Origin: Aphrocallistes beatrix
Lineage: Eukaryota; Porifera; Hexactinellida; Sceptrulophora; Aphrocallistidae
NCBI GenBank assembly: GCA_963281255.1
Contig: OY725497.1
Location: 4,208,968-4,272,967, forward strand
DNA: 64,000 nucleotides
Direction of reading: 5' to 3'
Below are positions 44,614 to 56,000 of this stretch, piece by piece. Below the pieces are notes generated by a model that was not told the DNA's origin, searched no databases, and worked only from the letters and a program-made list of their open reading frames with translations. Numbering within the stretch: position 1 is the first letter of the stretch; the number at the start of each line of letters is the position of its first letter. The position numbers and the translations under genes are program-made.

Positions 44614-47600
44614 CTAAACTGAAGAGCTGCTAAGGAGGTAGAGGAAGTTCTTCAATACTTTAAATAGGTTTCCAGTCTGGAGGTCTGCAGCTGTACATAT
44701 TTTATCCTAAACACAATTAATTGCGTTGTTATGAACTTGGTTTAGGAATCTACAGCTAAATTGAATGATTGATGGTTTTAACAAAAAGTCATTATCTTAC
44801 ATGAGGAACTCCAAGTTGTCGACAACCACCCAAGAATCTCTCTATGTTCAGTGTGATTTGTTTTGTAGTTAAAGGCTAAAAATAATTTAATATTAAAGTC
44901 TACTAATACATTCGTAATGACGTAATTAACTACCTTTCCCCGCTCTGCAAAGTTTATCTGAATGAGATCTGGGCTGACTAGATTCACCAGTTGACATGCC
45001 AAGACACCGTCTTTTATACTCTCCTCAAAATTGCCTTCGATATTCAGACCCAGTCTTTCTTTGACTTCCTATAAGATATTTTGGAATCAACAGGCCGATC
45101 AAGAAAAATATACTAATTAAAATGCAGAAATTTACTTTGGTGATGTATTCTATGTGCGTGGTGGCGACATGAACATTGTATTCGCGCCTGCGAATTGTGA
45201 GATTCTGGTGATCCTCACCCTCCCTTGAATCGTCTGAACTCCTCTTTTTTGATCTAAAAAACTTATCAGAATCCTGGATGCGAGGAGAGTTTTCCATGTG
45301 CGATTTTGCTGATTGTGCTCTCACAAAACTTAGCCTGGAAGGAACACTTCCCATCGAATCTGTTCCTTTTTGAAGTCCGAACGTGCGAGGAGGAGGGACG
45401 GGGGGTGGAGGGAGGTATCCACGATTTTCATTGTCTAGAATTTGAATAGCTTCAGGTGGGGGTGTGAGTGCGATTCTTCCCGGAGGTTCAGGAGAAGCCT
45501 GGGGAGTGGTGTCCGACACAGTGCTATCACTGGCTTCAGACTCAGACTTCTTGGGATTTGGGCCTGCATTATCTAAGATGTTTGCTATAATTCATTCACA
45601 AAAACGATGAAGTGTTGGTGTCAGGCTTATCAATACTAAGTAGTAAGATCTATCTACGAATACAGCCAAACACAACTCGCATAGCTTTTCTATAACTCAG
45701 TAATTTCAAGTTTACGGGACTACACGCGTCATAGTATTGTGTGCGCTTTGTGTGGTGTGTTTGGCTGTATTTTGAAATTATGAATTGGCACAAAACTAAA
45801 TATAATTTATTGAATGTCACCACATAATTATATGAAATGAACAACCTTGAAATACGTTATAGAAAAGCTGTAGCTGAGTATGGACACACGAGCTAGGCTA
45901 ATAGACATTTATTCTAAACATAAATAAACGACAAAAAACTAGAATCTAACTGGTCGCGAGATCAGATATAATAATCTTTTCTGAAGTCTCACACGTCATA
46001 CTCACTTGGGGGATTGCTGTTCGTACGGCTCCTGCTATGCAGCTGTGCTTCAGACCGACTAACTTTCTGTGACTAGGAGAGGAAATTTTACTTAAACTTA
46101 CTTCATGCAGTAAACCCTATCATTATGTAATGAAAGAATAAATTTGCACTCTGTGTTATCTTATCTATCCATGATCGGTTTTTATTATGTAATGAGAAAT
46201 AGCATACACTCTACAGTGAGATGATGTAATTTAAATGTTTAATATGGTGCTTATATATCATAGGATAATGTGGATTCAGTAATCATTAGATGCAGATATT
46301 ATTACATCAGATTTATTTGAATTGGGCGCCGAAATAACATTTTGTTGGGATGAAGTTCCCCGGTACAACTCTTTAGGGATATTTTCCTTGTTATGAAATT
46401 ATCCCAAGTTTATAATGCTAAAATCAAAAGATATAAATATACTTTTAAGCCAGCTCTGTCATTCAACAGGAATTGTACTTAAAATGTTTTTCAAGAAAGC
46501 TGAACATCTTTTGTTAAAAATAGATCTAATTCTAAGTTTATTAACCATTCTCTGCATCATTATAATTGATTCGCTCTGGATCGCGGCAGTGTGTGTATAC
46601 GCCAAGAGAACTTGGAGATATTATAGATGGTATCAGAGACACCCTGATTCGATTGATGCTTCATCAAGATGGTTCATACTTTACAACAGCAAAACACATC
46701 TCACAAAGTGTATCTTTATGCTGGGCATTTGCATGTCTGAAATACTAATGACAGTTTCCTACTCCGCTATGTTTATAAGTTATCATTGGATTAAAACAGA
46801 TGTTGCAAAATATTCCAATCATACTCACATCGTACCATTAGACGTACTTCCTCAAAGCAGGACACTTGAGTGCCTCTTCCGGGGATTTATATTTTTTGTT
46901 CTACTCTTTATTAATCTCTTCTCGCTTCTCACTCAATATTTAACTTCACGGACGCTCTGTCAATCTTATCGCCCACGTCGTTACTTAATATGGATCGCTA
47001 TCCAATACGCAATATTGCTGCTCTGTTCTTTCAGAAAAGCTAGTATATTCATATTTGTATTTACACCTACAGTCTCCTCGATCAACTGGATACTATTTTA
47101 TAAAGATACCAAGATGCTATCTCGGGCACTCAAATCAAACCTCCACAGCATGTGGCTTATAGAACAGAGCTCAGTTTACTACAAGTCCCAGCTGCTGATG
47201 GTTAAGATTTACAGAAACTACATTCGTATCCTCCTCGCTGCTCTCTTCGTACAGGTCACTGCGATTGTATTCGGAAGCATTTTTCTTTTTATCGAATTAA
47301 TCCTCTATGATCACTATGCCCTATCTTTAATTTACAAAAAGGACCTCAAACTTAGAGAGCTCCCCCACTCGATTCATCGCAATCTTATGTTAAACGGATT
47401 TACTTTTAAAATGATTGATATATTTGCATTCATCTATCTGGTGATGATTGCCCTACCTCCGCTAACATTCACACTTGCATTAGTCGGAGTGGCTATCTAT
47501 AGGAGATGGAAAAACGGGAGGCCTCGTTACAGATTCAACTATGAGAATCAGCAACTACTTCTGAGGAATATCCAAAATTGAAAAAAAGGACTTTGCTTAT

Positions 47601-50600
47601 ACGTATATCTGATAATTACTAATATTTGTCCAATTATAAAATATGCTCACTAATTTAGATGAGATTGCTCTCTATATATAACTTCTAACATATTTCTCAG
47701 TGTGTCTGTCAGTGTAGAGATAGATTGTATATTTTTTACATGAAACAAAGTTGACATATTGTGATATAGAAGTACGTATATTTTCTGGTTCAAACATAAC
47801 ACAGGCGATATGGAGAACTGACCTTAGATCTTTGTAAATCGTTAGTATATGAGAAGGGCGAGGCGAAGTAATTGGCGCTAGAGGAAGAGCTCCTATTCGA
47901 GTCTCGGGAACCTAAAGTGAGTTGCTTATTTATTGGTTTGCGTTCTTGTTCCTAGAGAAAAAGTTGCTTGAAAATACATATGAGTAGTTTATTCGGGAGA
48001 ACTTTGAAAATACACACCTCTTGATGCAAATCAAAACTCCTTTTGCCCTCAATTCTACATTGATGAGATTCGTTAAACTTGATAAATAAATTCTAACATA
48101 TTATGACCAAGCAATATACTTAGGATGGTGATTTTCAAAAGTTTCTCGTTTCGTGTAAGGGCTCATTGTGAGGACAGGTCGACTCTTGGGTTTGACTCGG
48201 AAAATGTCTTGAGTTCCATCGTCTGAGTCTCCTGTGCTCGGGGTAGTGGGACGCCTGTAGTTCCGCGGGATGGTAGCGTACATGCTCAATACTGGCTTCT
48301 GCTCAGCTGTTTATTGGAAGGATTATAAAGTCTCAAACAGGACAGGAGTTAAAGTTAGGTTATTTAGAATCATAACGGGTCTGGATCCAAGTATCGGAGC
48401 AGGTGGAGCCATCGCAGGAAGTAATACTGGCATAAAATTGTGCAATCCTATTATCAAAGTACAGCCTGAACAATCGAACATTATTTGAGTTATTTTAAGC
48501 TAATTAAAGGCTTCGGAACAATACACATCGAGTACAAATATATTTTCGTTGGCCCCATCTGCCCTTTTCATGACGCTACCTACATTTAAGATTTATTTTT
48601 AGTAAAGTTGTAGCTAAGGTATAGTAATGGAATTACATTCCCGAATGCTGGAACTCCTTCTTGGTTCTGTTTTTCTGGTTGATCGTTTAGGACGTAAGAT
48701 ATCTTTATGACTTGGAGAAAATCTCTAAAGTAAATACAGGGTACATTTTATGTTACTAGAACCTAAGAAGTTGACAAAGAGCTGTGAACTTTGATTGAAC
48801 TTACGCCATTTTGCAATTCTAACTCGTCGTTTGAGTTTTTGTCTCGTCTCAAGTAGTCATTATAAATATAATTGTAGTCCGGCATCTGCGAGCTATCTGT
48901 TCGCGGGAAGGCATCCGGTACGTCTGGGGTATTAATTCTGTAATCATCCAGCTAAACGCGCATGAATCAGATAGACACACATTTACACATGCTCAGCTAT
49001 GCTAAGTTATCATTTTCTCGAATGTACATAACTACAGTGGAATCTGCTATCACTGCCAATCTATATAGCGGTCACTTAAAAACAGTCAAGTCGTCGACTT
49101 TCCCATTACAATTAACCTCTATATAACGGCCACCGGTACATCATAACTGTCATTTTTGACCAGTCTCTTGGGTGGCCGTTATAGACAGGTTTGACTGTAT
49201 TTTAATATTTAATTATTCAATTATCATTTATCTCGATCTAAATTAATCCATTTATTTCAGTACTAATTTCCATCAAATACATCTACACCACATAAGTAAA
49301 TTTCTCTAGGTTTATTGTATGTTAAGATTTCTTCCTTTGACTTGAGAGGCAACAGAGAGGAACATAACCCTTGACCTCTTCCTCCCCCCTCACCCTGGTC
49401 CCGTAACACCAATACCAAGTGAAAAAAGTCCCCAAAACCTTGTCTCCCCTCACTACACTAAGTCTCTTCCCTGAGCACCAAGGGTAGAATACACAAGCCA
49501 ATAAACTCAGCTTCATCGCTCCGATCAGACTCCCGCTATAGCTAGCAACGACTGTATAGCGTACTGCCCACTTCTTCTTCAGTTCTTTCAGTCTCTTCTC
49601 CTCTCGCGTGAGTGTATACTGGTCGCATCCTGGTGCCACGGGCCACTTAATCCCGTCGTGGATGAGATCAGAGAAAACTTGGTTGAAGTTGTTGTTATAC
49701 CCGAAGTCGTACGGATAATTGAATGCAGGGATGGTTGGATCATAATTACGCGCATCTTTCGCTCTGTCTACAATCAAACTCTCAATGTTAGTCTTATTGC
49801 TCATAACTCCTTTCAGCTGGAAATAGACCAGAGCCGCACATGATAGAATTGTCAAGATTGCTAGACCCATTGTGCCATACAAAACCGCCAAGCTAACACG
49901 AGATATGGCCAGGACCGGAGGGAAAAGGATGAATTCGGAATTGTGAAGATGGTGCTTGAACTTTATCATTGTGAACATAGAGTGGCAGCAACCCAAGATT
50001 ATAAAGAATAAGAAACGCACGAAATGGTCCAGGTTCTTGTACCCCACACAGTTGTTTATCCAAGGGCAATGATGATCCATTTTCAGCACACAACGGTTGC
50101 AGAAGGAACAGTGATGGGACCTAGGAGCTTTGTAACCTTCACATTTCTTGCAGTAAAGAAGATACTCGGCATCTCCATCCTCCGTAGGCTTCCATCCCTT
50201 GTCGAGGTACCCAGGCCCTCTCACACTATGAGTGTAGGCCGATATTATCAATAAGTCCCAGATACAGAAGACTATCAGGTTGTAGTATTGGAAGTTGGAT
50301 GGCGGGTGATACACTAGGATAATGCCAGAATGGAATGTTGTACAGTTAATAATGAATATAATGAAGAACGTCGTGATAGGCCCCCAGTGATACAGTCTCC
50401 GTAGCGTGCTCCAGTCCATTCTACGGCGATTATTATATTTTGAATGGAGATATAGTAGTCGCTTAGTATATAAGCAGCTGATTCGTATTCAAGTGGTATT
50501 GAGGGGAAATATACAAGGTTCCTTAACATGTGCGTTCCATGATATCTGCCATACAATGGCAATGAAGCCAATAGTCTTAATTCGACAAATATCCGACTGG

Positions 50601-52286
50601 AATAGAATCATGTTAACTGAATACTTGTATTGGTACCCAAGTAGAGTCGCTTTAAATCGATTTCTTTCGTCGAATTATGTCAGAAAATCTATTATATACA
50701 TTCAAGATAACTTTTGCCAACTTGTACAAGTAGATACAAGATAATTATTAGCTAATAAAGGAGCTATATATTTTCAGGAAATATTGTCTTCAAATAAATA
50801 CACGACTTGTTTAGTAAACTGACTCGAATTCAGGAGAATGCCGTGCATAACCTACCGCAGAGACTGAGGGAGTGTTGATGGAGAGCTGACTGATGGATGG
50901 AGAGTAGTCGTAAGGCTCTATTTCAAAATCTCTAAAAAGTATAGATTTATTGAACAAGATGCTAAGAAGTGAGTACCATCAGAATATTAAAATATTCGCA
51001 ATGGACCGGTATTTCATATCCAGATGGACTTACTCGAAATTGGATTTTACGGAAACAGGTCTGTAGAGCTGTCTCTCCTGCGCTTCTTTGTACCTTTTCT
51101 GCATTTCTTTTTCCTCTGTCGTCAACTGGGAGATCACAACAGTAATCACAACTACTTATATCAGAATATTTATTTGAATATATATCAGGAATAAAAGACG
51201 CACGTTCGTATCTCCGTCCATGTGAGATGCCAGCAGAGAGAGGTACTTGAAGATGTGTGCCTTCCCGAGACTACACAACTACAACAAAAGTGTTAATCCC
51301 ATTCGTTAATGCAAAAACTATGCAGCTAGGTATTCAGTCTGCTCACCTTGGCAGGTGGGTGCCTCAGAGGATTGCTCTCCAGATTAATATCCTGCAGTCT
51401 GATCAGGTGTCTGAAGCTGGGAGGGATCATGTGCAGCTTATTGAAGGAAAGGTCCAACTTCATTAAGGGACAGTACTGTAATTCTAATGTGCGATTATTA
51501 AGATTGATTAGATATTTGATTGTGAGTAGTATAGTACGTCTAGGCATGAGAACAAACCTTCAGGGACTTGCTCGAGCTTGTTTCTGCTTACGTTGAGTTG
51601 ACGTAAGTTCGACAGCTGTCCGATCGTATTCGGTAGAAGCTTCAGGTAGTTGGAACTCAAGTTCTAGCCAAGCACACTTACGTCAAAAGCACGGATAGTG
51701 AACCAATGCATCCTGGAGAATACCTACCAAAACTTTAAGCCTTTTTAAGTATCGCACATCTTCAGGGACGATCTTGATAAGGTTGCAGCTGATGTCGAGA
51801 TATTCTAGGTTATAAGTCGTTATGACCAGTGGGAAAGCTATCAGAGAGTTGCGACTAAACATAAACAAACAGAATAAATACGATTGGATCTAGTTGAGCC
51901 AATCAGTCTTTTCCTGCCATCCTACCTCAGGATTAGCTCTTTCAGGGAAGGTAGGTTCTTCAGGTCCTGACTGAACTCACGAATTAAGTTATTATGCAAG
52001 TCCAGGCGTGTTAGGATCATACAGTTCCTCAGCACTTCCGGTACCCTCTTGAATTTGTTGTTAGCCAATTCTAAGTAATATTAATATTATCATTAACATT
52101 ACTACTACTATCAAGTGAGTAATGGAAGGAATGCTAACCTATCGAGTACACATCCTGCATGTCGTAGTTGACGCAACTCTTTGGAAACTCTCGAAGGTTT
52201 CTCTTAGCGAGCAGTAGCTTCCCAGTCCTCTCCGCCTCCTCGAAACATCCGTCTACCGGCTTGCCCAACAAGTTCTGAACATTCAT
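44614..52286 (-). CDS. LRCH: leucine-rich repeat and calponin-homology protein, 18 exons
   Basis: Minus-strand exons, in order: 52286-52139, 52070-51926, 51854-51728, 51663-51558, 51483-51347, 51278-51204, 51125-51034, 50931-50856, 48951-48805, 48724-48637, 48306-48120, 48054-48018, 47951-47823, 46072-46006, 45572-45136, 45068-44934, 44875-44801 and 44706-44614. All phases agree and total 766 residues. The N-terminus ([11 protein letters not shown]) leads to leucine-rich repeats ([30 protein letters not shown]), then [13 protein letters not shown] as in human LRCH, a disordered serine-rich middle, and a C-terminal CH domain (EERSL-type [33 protein letters not shown]). LRCH proteins link membrane and actin/DOCK8 signalling. 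Two other genes lie in its introns. Confidence 0.88.
45660..45869. repeat. Interleaved inverted repeats in an LRCH intron
   Basis: ATACAGCCAAACACA at 45660-45674 pairs exactly with 45756-45770. AGCTTTTCTATAAC at 45683-45696 pairs exactly with 45856-45869, next to a shared TTTCAAG/CTTGAAA. The arms are ordered a-b-a'-b'. This could be a MITE inserted in another or an RNA pseudoknot-like structure. Confidence 0.8.
46415..47581 (+). CDS. Orphan seven-helix membrane protein, nested in LRCH
   Basis: 388 residues, intronless, antisense to LRCH in the intron between its exons at 47823-47951 and 46006-46072. I count seven hydrophobic segments: about 35-62, 104-130, 152-176, 191-208, 213-233, 268-296 and 337-362. 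Loops are strongly basic ([33 protein letters not shown]) and an NHT glycosylation site lies between helices 2 and 3. There is no DRY or NPxxY motif of rhodopsin-type receptors, and I cannot assign a family. It may be a lineage-specific receptor or an unrelated polytopic protein. Codon use is more AT-rich than in its neighbours. Confidence 0.7.
   Translation: MLKSKDINILLSQLCHSTGIVLKMFFKKAEHLLLKIDLILSLLTILCIIIIDSLWIAAVCVYAKRTWRYYRWYQRHPDSIDASSRWFILYNSKTHLTKCIFMLGICMSEILMTVSYSAMFISYHWIKTDVAKYSNHTHIVPLDVLPQSRTLECLFRGFIFFVLLFINLFSLLTQYLTSRTLCQSYRPRRYLIWIAIQYAILLLCSFRKASIFIFVFTPTVSSINWILFYKDTKMLSRALKSNLHSMWLIEQSSVYYKSQLLMVKIYRNYIRILLAALFVQVTAIVFGSIFLFIELILYDHYALSLIYKKDLKLRELPHSIHRNLMLNGFTFKMIDIFAFIYLVMIALPPLTFTLALVGVAIYRRWKNGRPRYRFNYENQQLLLRNIQN
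49033..49199. mobile_element. TA-flanked MITE (pogo/mariner-like), about 167 bp
   Basis: The ends are imperfect inverted repeats: TACAGTGGAATCTGCTAT on the left and, reverse-complemented, TACAGTCAAACCTGTCTAT on the right, with internal ATAACGGCCACC-type motifs on both arms. The terminal TA is consistent with TA target duplication. There is no coding capacity. It sits in the LRCH intron that also contains ZDHHC6, 123 bp beyond the ZDHHC6 stop. Confidence 0.75.
49322..50419 (-). CDS. ZDHHC6: ZDHHC6 palmitoyltransferase, nested in LRCH on the same strand
   Basis: 365 residues, intronless, inside the 1.9-kb LRCH intron between exons 50856-50931 and 48805-48951. The start [12 protein letters not shown] matches human ZDHHC6. 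Four membrane helices surround the cysteine-rich domain [33 protein letters not shown] with the catalytic DHHC. The later blocks [32 protein letters not shown] and [17 protein letters not shown] are ZDHHC6-specific, as is the C-terminal SH3-like part ([20 protein letters not shown]). ZDHHC6 palmitoylates ER proteins such as calnexin. The C-terminal ER-retention signal is replaced by QRKKS, still dilysine-like. Confidence 0.93.
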   Translation of the reverse strand: MDWSTLRRLYHWGPITTFFIIFIINCTTFHSGIILVYHPPSNFQYYNLIVFCIWDLLIISAYTHSVRGPGYLDKGWKPTEDGDAEYLLYCKKCEGYKAPRSHHCSFCNRCVLKMDHHCPWINNCVGYKNLDHFVRFLFFIILGCCHSMFTMIKFKHHLHNSEFILFPPVLAISRVSLAVLYGTMGLAILTILSCAALVYFQLKGVMSNKTNIESLIVDRAKDARNYDPTIPAFNYPYDFGYNNNFNQVFSDLIHDGIKWPVAPGCDQYTLTREEKRLKELKKKWAVRYTVVASYSGSLIGAMKLSLLACVFYPWCSGKRLSVVRGDKVLGTFFTWYWCYGTRVRGEEEVKGYVPLCCLSSQRKKS

Positions 52287-52422
52287 TTGGCCCTGGACAG
52301 CTAATGCGAATAAGTTAGAATATTAATTGAATGTATTATAATATCTGGAATAGAGGGGAACTGTTGTAAAAACGTTTTCCTGATAAAATAAAATAAAAAT
52401 TTCAAGTGGTAAAAGGCTGATT

Positions 52423-52935
52423 CTAAAAATTTTTGCTCCTAGGGCACTGTTTTTGCATCTTCCTAACTAGCGGGGCGTCACTAGACCAAGTGCTGATATA
52501 TCCAGGGAGCGTCTCTGCCCGTTTCGTTTCCTTATTTAGCAGGTCATGTATCTGCTCAATCTCCCGCTTCAAGTTATTCCTCTCTATCGCCTCGAGTTCT
52601 TTCCTCTGTTTCCACATTTCGAATGCTGCTCTTCCTCTCTCTTTCTGCTGCTGCTTCGCTTCAGTGTCAATACTTTCAACTCTTTTCTTTATATATTTCT
52701 CTCTTGCAGCAATTCGGTCTTTCTCCTTTTGCCTATTTAGCCACTGTTGGAAGTGGTCGTCATCTACGTGAGAGAACGAAATTATTGGAATTAGATTCGG
52801 GGGAGGAGTGGCTGCGATTGCAACCGATTCGTTGAACTTGACTTTTCGTTCTTTGACAATAATCTCCTCTCCGATCGCTTCTTCTATACGCTCCTCTATC
52901 TCTGAATTGGCTAACTCTTCACTAGTTTCCGCCAT
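52423..52935 (-). CDS. Coiled-coil protein, unassigned
   Basis: 170 residues from ATG 52935, intronless. The first 40 residues are acidic. Residues about 70-150 are a long charged coiled coil beginning FQQWLNRQKEKDR and ending near HDLLNKETKRAETLP. The WLxxKxxE style recalls CCDC34/CCDC181-type proteins of cilia and flagella, but I see no diagnostic match. The stop lies 137 bp upstream of the LRCH start on the same strand. The start is head-to-head with ALDH4A1, with only 104 bp between the two ATGs, so a shared bidirectional promoter is likely. Confidence 0.7.
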   Translation of the reverse strand: MAETSEELANSEIEERIEEAIGEEIIVKERKVKFNESVAIAATPPPNLIPIISFSHVDDDHFQQWLNRQKEKDRIAAREKYIKKRVESIDTEAKQQQKERGRAAFEMWKQRKELEAIERNNLKREIEQIHDLLNKETKRAETLPGYISTWSSDAPLVRKMQKQCPRSKNF

Positions 52936-53039
52936 CTCTATATTTATCACAAATTCTAATTTCAATATAAGAAATATGAAGGTATTTGCTTCTAAATTAG
53001 AATTACTTATCTGCTGCAGCACATAATCTCATTCGTGAC
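52936..53039. promoter_or_regulatory. Likely bidirectional promoter
   Basis: 104 bp separate the start codons of the coiled-coil gene (minus) and ALDH4A1 (plus). Both 5' UTRs and any core promoter must fit here or overlap the coding regions. No specific motif was identified. Confidence 0.5.
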
Positions 53040-56000
53040 ATGCCATCCATAATCAGAACATTACGACAAACGCACCAGATCCTCTCAAAACAATTACAAT
53101 CAGGAATTAGAAAGTTCTCTGGTTTTCCAATCCCTCCGCGAGGTACCAATGAACCTATTTTAGCCTTCCTCCCCGGATCGTCGGAGAGATCTCTCTTGAA
53201 GCAGGAGCTAGAGACCCTGAGAGAAGCAGGGCCTGTGAGGGTCCCGCTGGTGGTCGGGGGAGAAGAGATTCACACGGAGAAAACAGGCACACAGAGAAGT
53301 CCATACGATCACAAGAGGATAGTGGCAGAAGTGAGTCTAGCTGAAGATCAACACATTTCAAAAGCCATCCAAGCGGCTCTAAGGCAGAGGAAGGAGTGGG
53401 ATCTCATGCCGTTTGAAAGGCGAGCAGCCGTCTTGCTGAAGGCTGCGGACCTGCTAGCTGGAAAATACAGGTATAAAGTCCTGGCGGCTACCATGGTTGG
53501 ACAGGGAAAGGTGAGCTATTTCTATTTCTGGCTTAATATCATCCATTGCAGTGTTAGAATATAATTAAACTATGCTCGCAATGTAGACTGCTTTTCAAGC
53601 GGAGATTGATGCAGCATGCGAACTGATCGATTTCTTCAGATTCGGGGTACAGTATGCACAAGAGGTCTACTCCAGTCAGCCCCAGTTACACTCCCCGGGG
53701 ATATGGAACCGGATGGAGTACAGGGGGCTGGAGGGTTTCATTGCTGCCATCAGTCCATTCAACTTCACAGCTATCGGCGGGAACCTAGCCGGCACTCCGA
53801 CGCTGATGGGGAACGTTGTTTTATGGAAACCAGCTCAGCAGGCCGTGCTCTCTAACTGGGTGGTGTTCCAGGCTCTGCGGGAGGCCGGCCTACCTGACGG
53901 CGTGATCAACTTTCTACCCAGCACTGTCCCTCTATTCGGGGACGTAGTTCTATCCAACACAGACCTGGCTGCACTCAACTTCACTGGCAGCTCTAGGACC
54001 CTCAAACAGCTGTGGAAGCAGGTTTATAGTTAACTAACTACCTCGTAGCATTAACTTGTAGGGACAAAGGCAATAAATGAGAATAATAGTGAATAAGTAG
54101 GGAAATAGAATAACTCTCAACAATGAGATAACACGAACTCACTACAATATGCAGTAACTCAAAACAACTAAAAGCTCCCAATGAAGCCAAGTATCTAATC
54201 TCAAACTAAGCTCCTGAGAATGGACCTAAAAGTTGACCAGTTTCACACTACCGATCTTGCCATTCACTTGGCCAGGTTGAACGCCTCTCTCTACGCCAAT
54301 GAGAACCTTATTCTCCACAAAGTTTAAGCTCTGCACTTTGTCAGCTAATTTTGAATTCAGCTCTTGGAGTAGATCAGCCCTAGGAACAGCTGGCTCCACC
54401 ACCAGGAGGCTATCACCTAGCGAGACCCTACACCCCGCAAGGTTGTAGCCCGTGAGCAGATCAGCTGCGCAAGAGGGAACTCCTGTCAGCGCGAGGTCTT
54501 TCGCAACGAGGGAGATCCTGGTCTCTTCCGTTCCAGACAGTTTGATGCTAATCTTAATTCCGTTCTCTTTGGCCTTATTCTCCGCATTGACCATGTTCAC
54601 ACCAGGGATGGCCCTGGCAGAGAGAACCCCGAACACAGCACTGCATCTCATCAGCTGCTGGTACTTCTTAGCCACATCTCCGCCCAGTTCTAGCTCCAGC
54701 TCCAGCTCCTTGCTGATCGACCCGAGCATGACTCCCAGCTTTCTGGTGATGGAAACGTAAGGTACCAACTCTTTAGAACTCAAGTTTGTTAGGGAGGGAG
54801 CGTTGACCGCCCCTACCAGCGGTCTCCCCTTCACCGCGTCCACGATCTGCTCGGCTATCTCCCCTGCCACCCTCTTCTGGGCCTCCTTGGTACTGGCGCC
54901 AAGGTGCGGTGTTAACACCAGGTTCTCGTGCTTGAGGAGGGATTCATTCTTCGGCGGTTCCACTTCGAACACATCAAGCGCGGCTCCTGACACCTTCCCG
55001 CTGTCCAGCCCTCTCAGCAGTGCCTCCTCGTCCACGATGCCTCCCCGCGCGCAGTTCAGGATCTTCACGCCCTGCTTGCACTTGCTGATGGCTTCGTCAC
55101 TGATGAGATGGAAGGTTTGGGGGAGAAGGGGAGTGTGGACAGTTATGTAGTCAGCGGCTGCCAGCAGTTCATCCCAGGGCAGCACCTCCACCCCGAAACG
55201 AGCCGCCTCCTCAGCCGAGACGACCGGATCGTAGCCAAGAGTCCGCATTCCGAACGCTTGCATCCTAGACGCTACCTCTCTTCCTATCCTCCCCAGCCCG
55301 AGTATCACCAGTGTCTTCCCCATCAACTCTGTCCCCATAAACAGCTTCCGGTCCCATCTTCCAGCCTTCATTGACGCGTCCGCCTTTGGAATGCTGCGAG
55401 CGAGGCAGCCCATCAAGAAACAGGTGAGCTCCACTGCGCTTATGGTGTTGCCCCCTGGCGTGTTCATCACAATGATGCCTTGATTCGTGGCTGCTTCCAG
55501 GGCTATGTTGTCCACGCCGGTGCCCGCCCGTCCTATCAGCTTCAGTCGGCAGTTCGGGGTGTTGATGACGTCAGCAGTTACCTTAGTGGCAGAGCGGACG
55601 ATCAACCCATCGTATTGTGTGACGAGTTGCTTCAATTCTTCTTTGCTGAGTCCTGTTTTCACCTCTACCTGAATCCCGTTCTCTTCCAAGAGGGATTTAC
55701 AGGAGGGGTCCGTCTGGTCGCTGATAAGTATCCGAGAGATTTTGAGGTCCATGATTTGATTGGTTGAGTGATTCGGATTAATTAATTACCAAATGAGGCT
55801 TCAGTATTTATACTCGCGTGAATGACCTTTTTAATGACCTTTAGGGTCATGGTATGTGTATGCCATTGAGCATCATTTGGCACTGAAACGAGATCATTCA
55901 ATAGTCTGCTTGTATAGCAGTCATCATTCAATGAGAAATAAGCACCAATCTATAATCAATTGATGATCGTGACACGTAATGCTATCAGGCTATTTTTAGG

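Noticed and set aside
50406..50744. 112-codon open frame on the plus strand overlapping the ZDHHC6 start
   Set aside because: It begins at GTG rather than ATG, runs antisense to ZDHHC6 coding sequence for its first part and shows no domain pattern.
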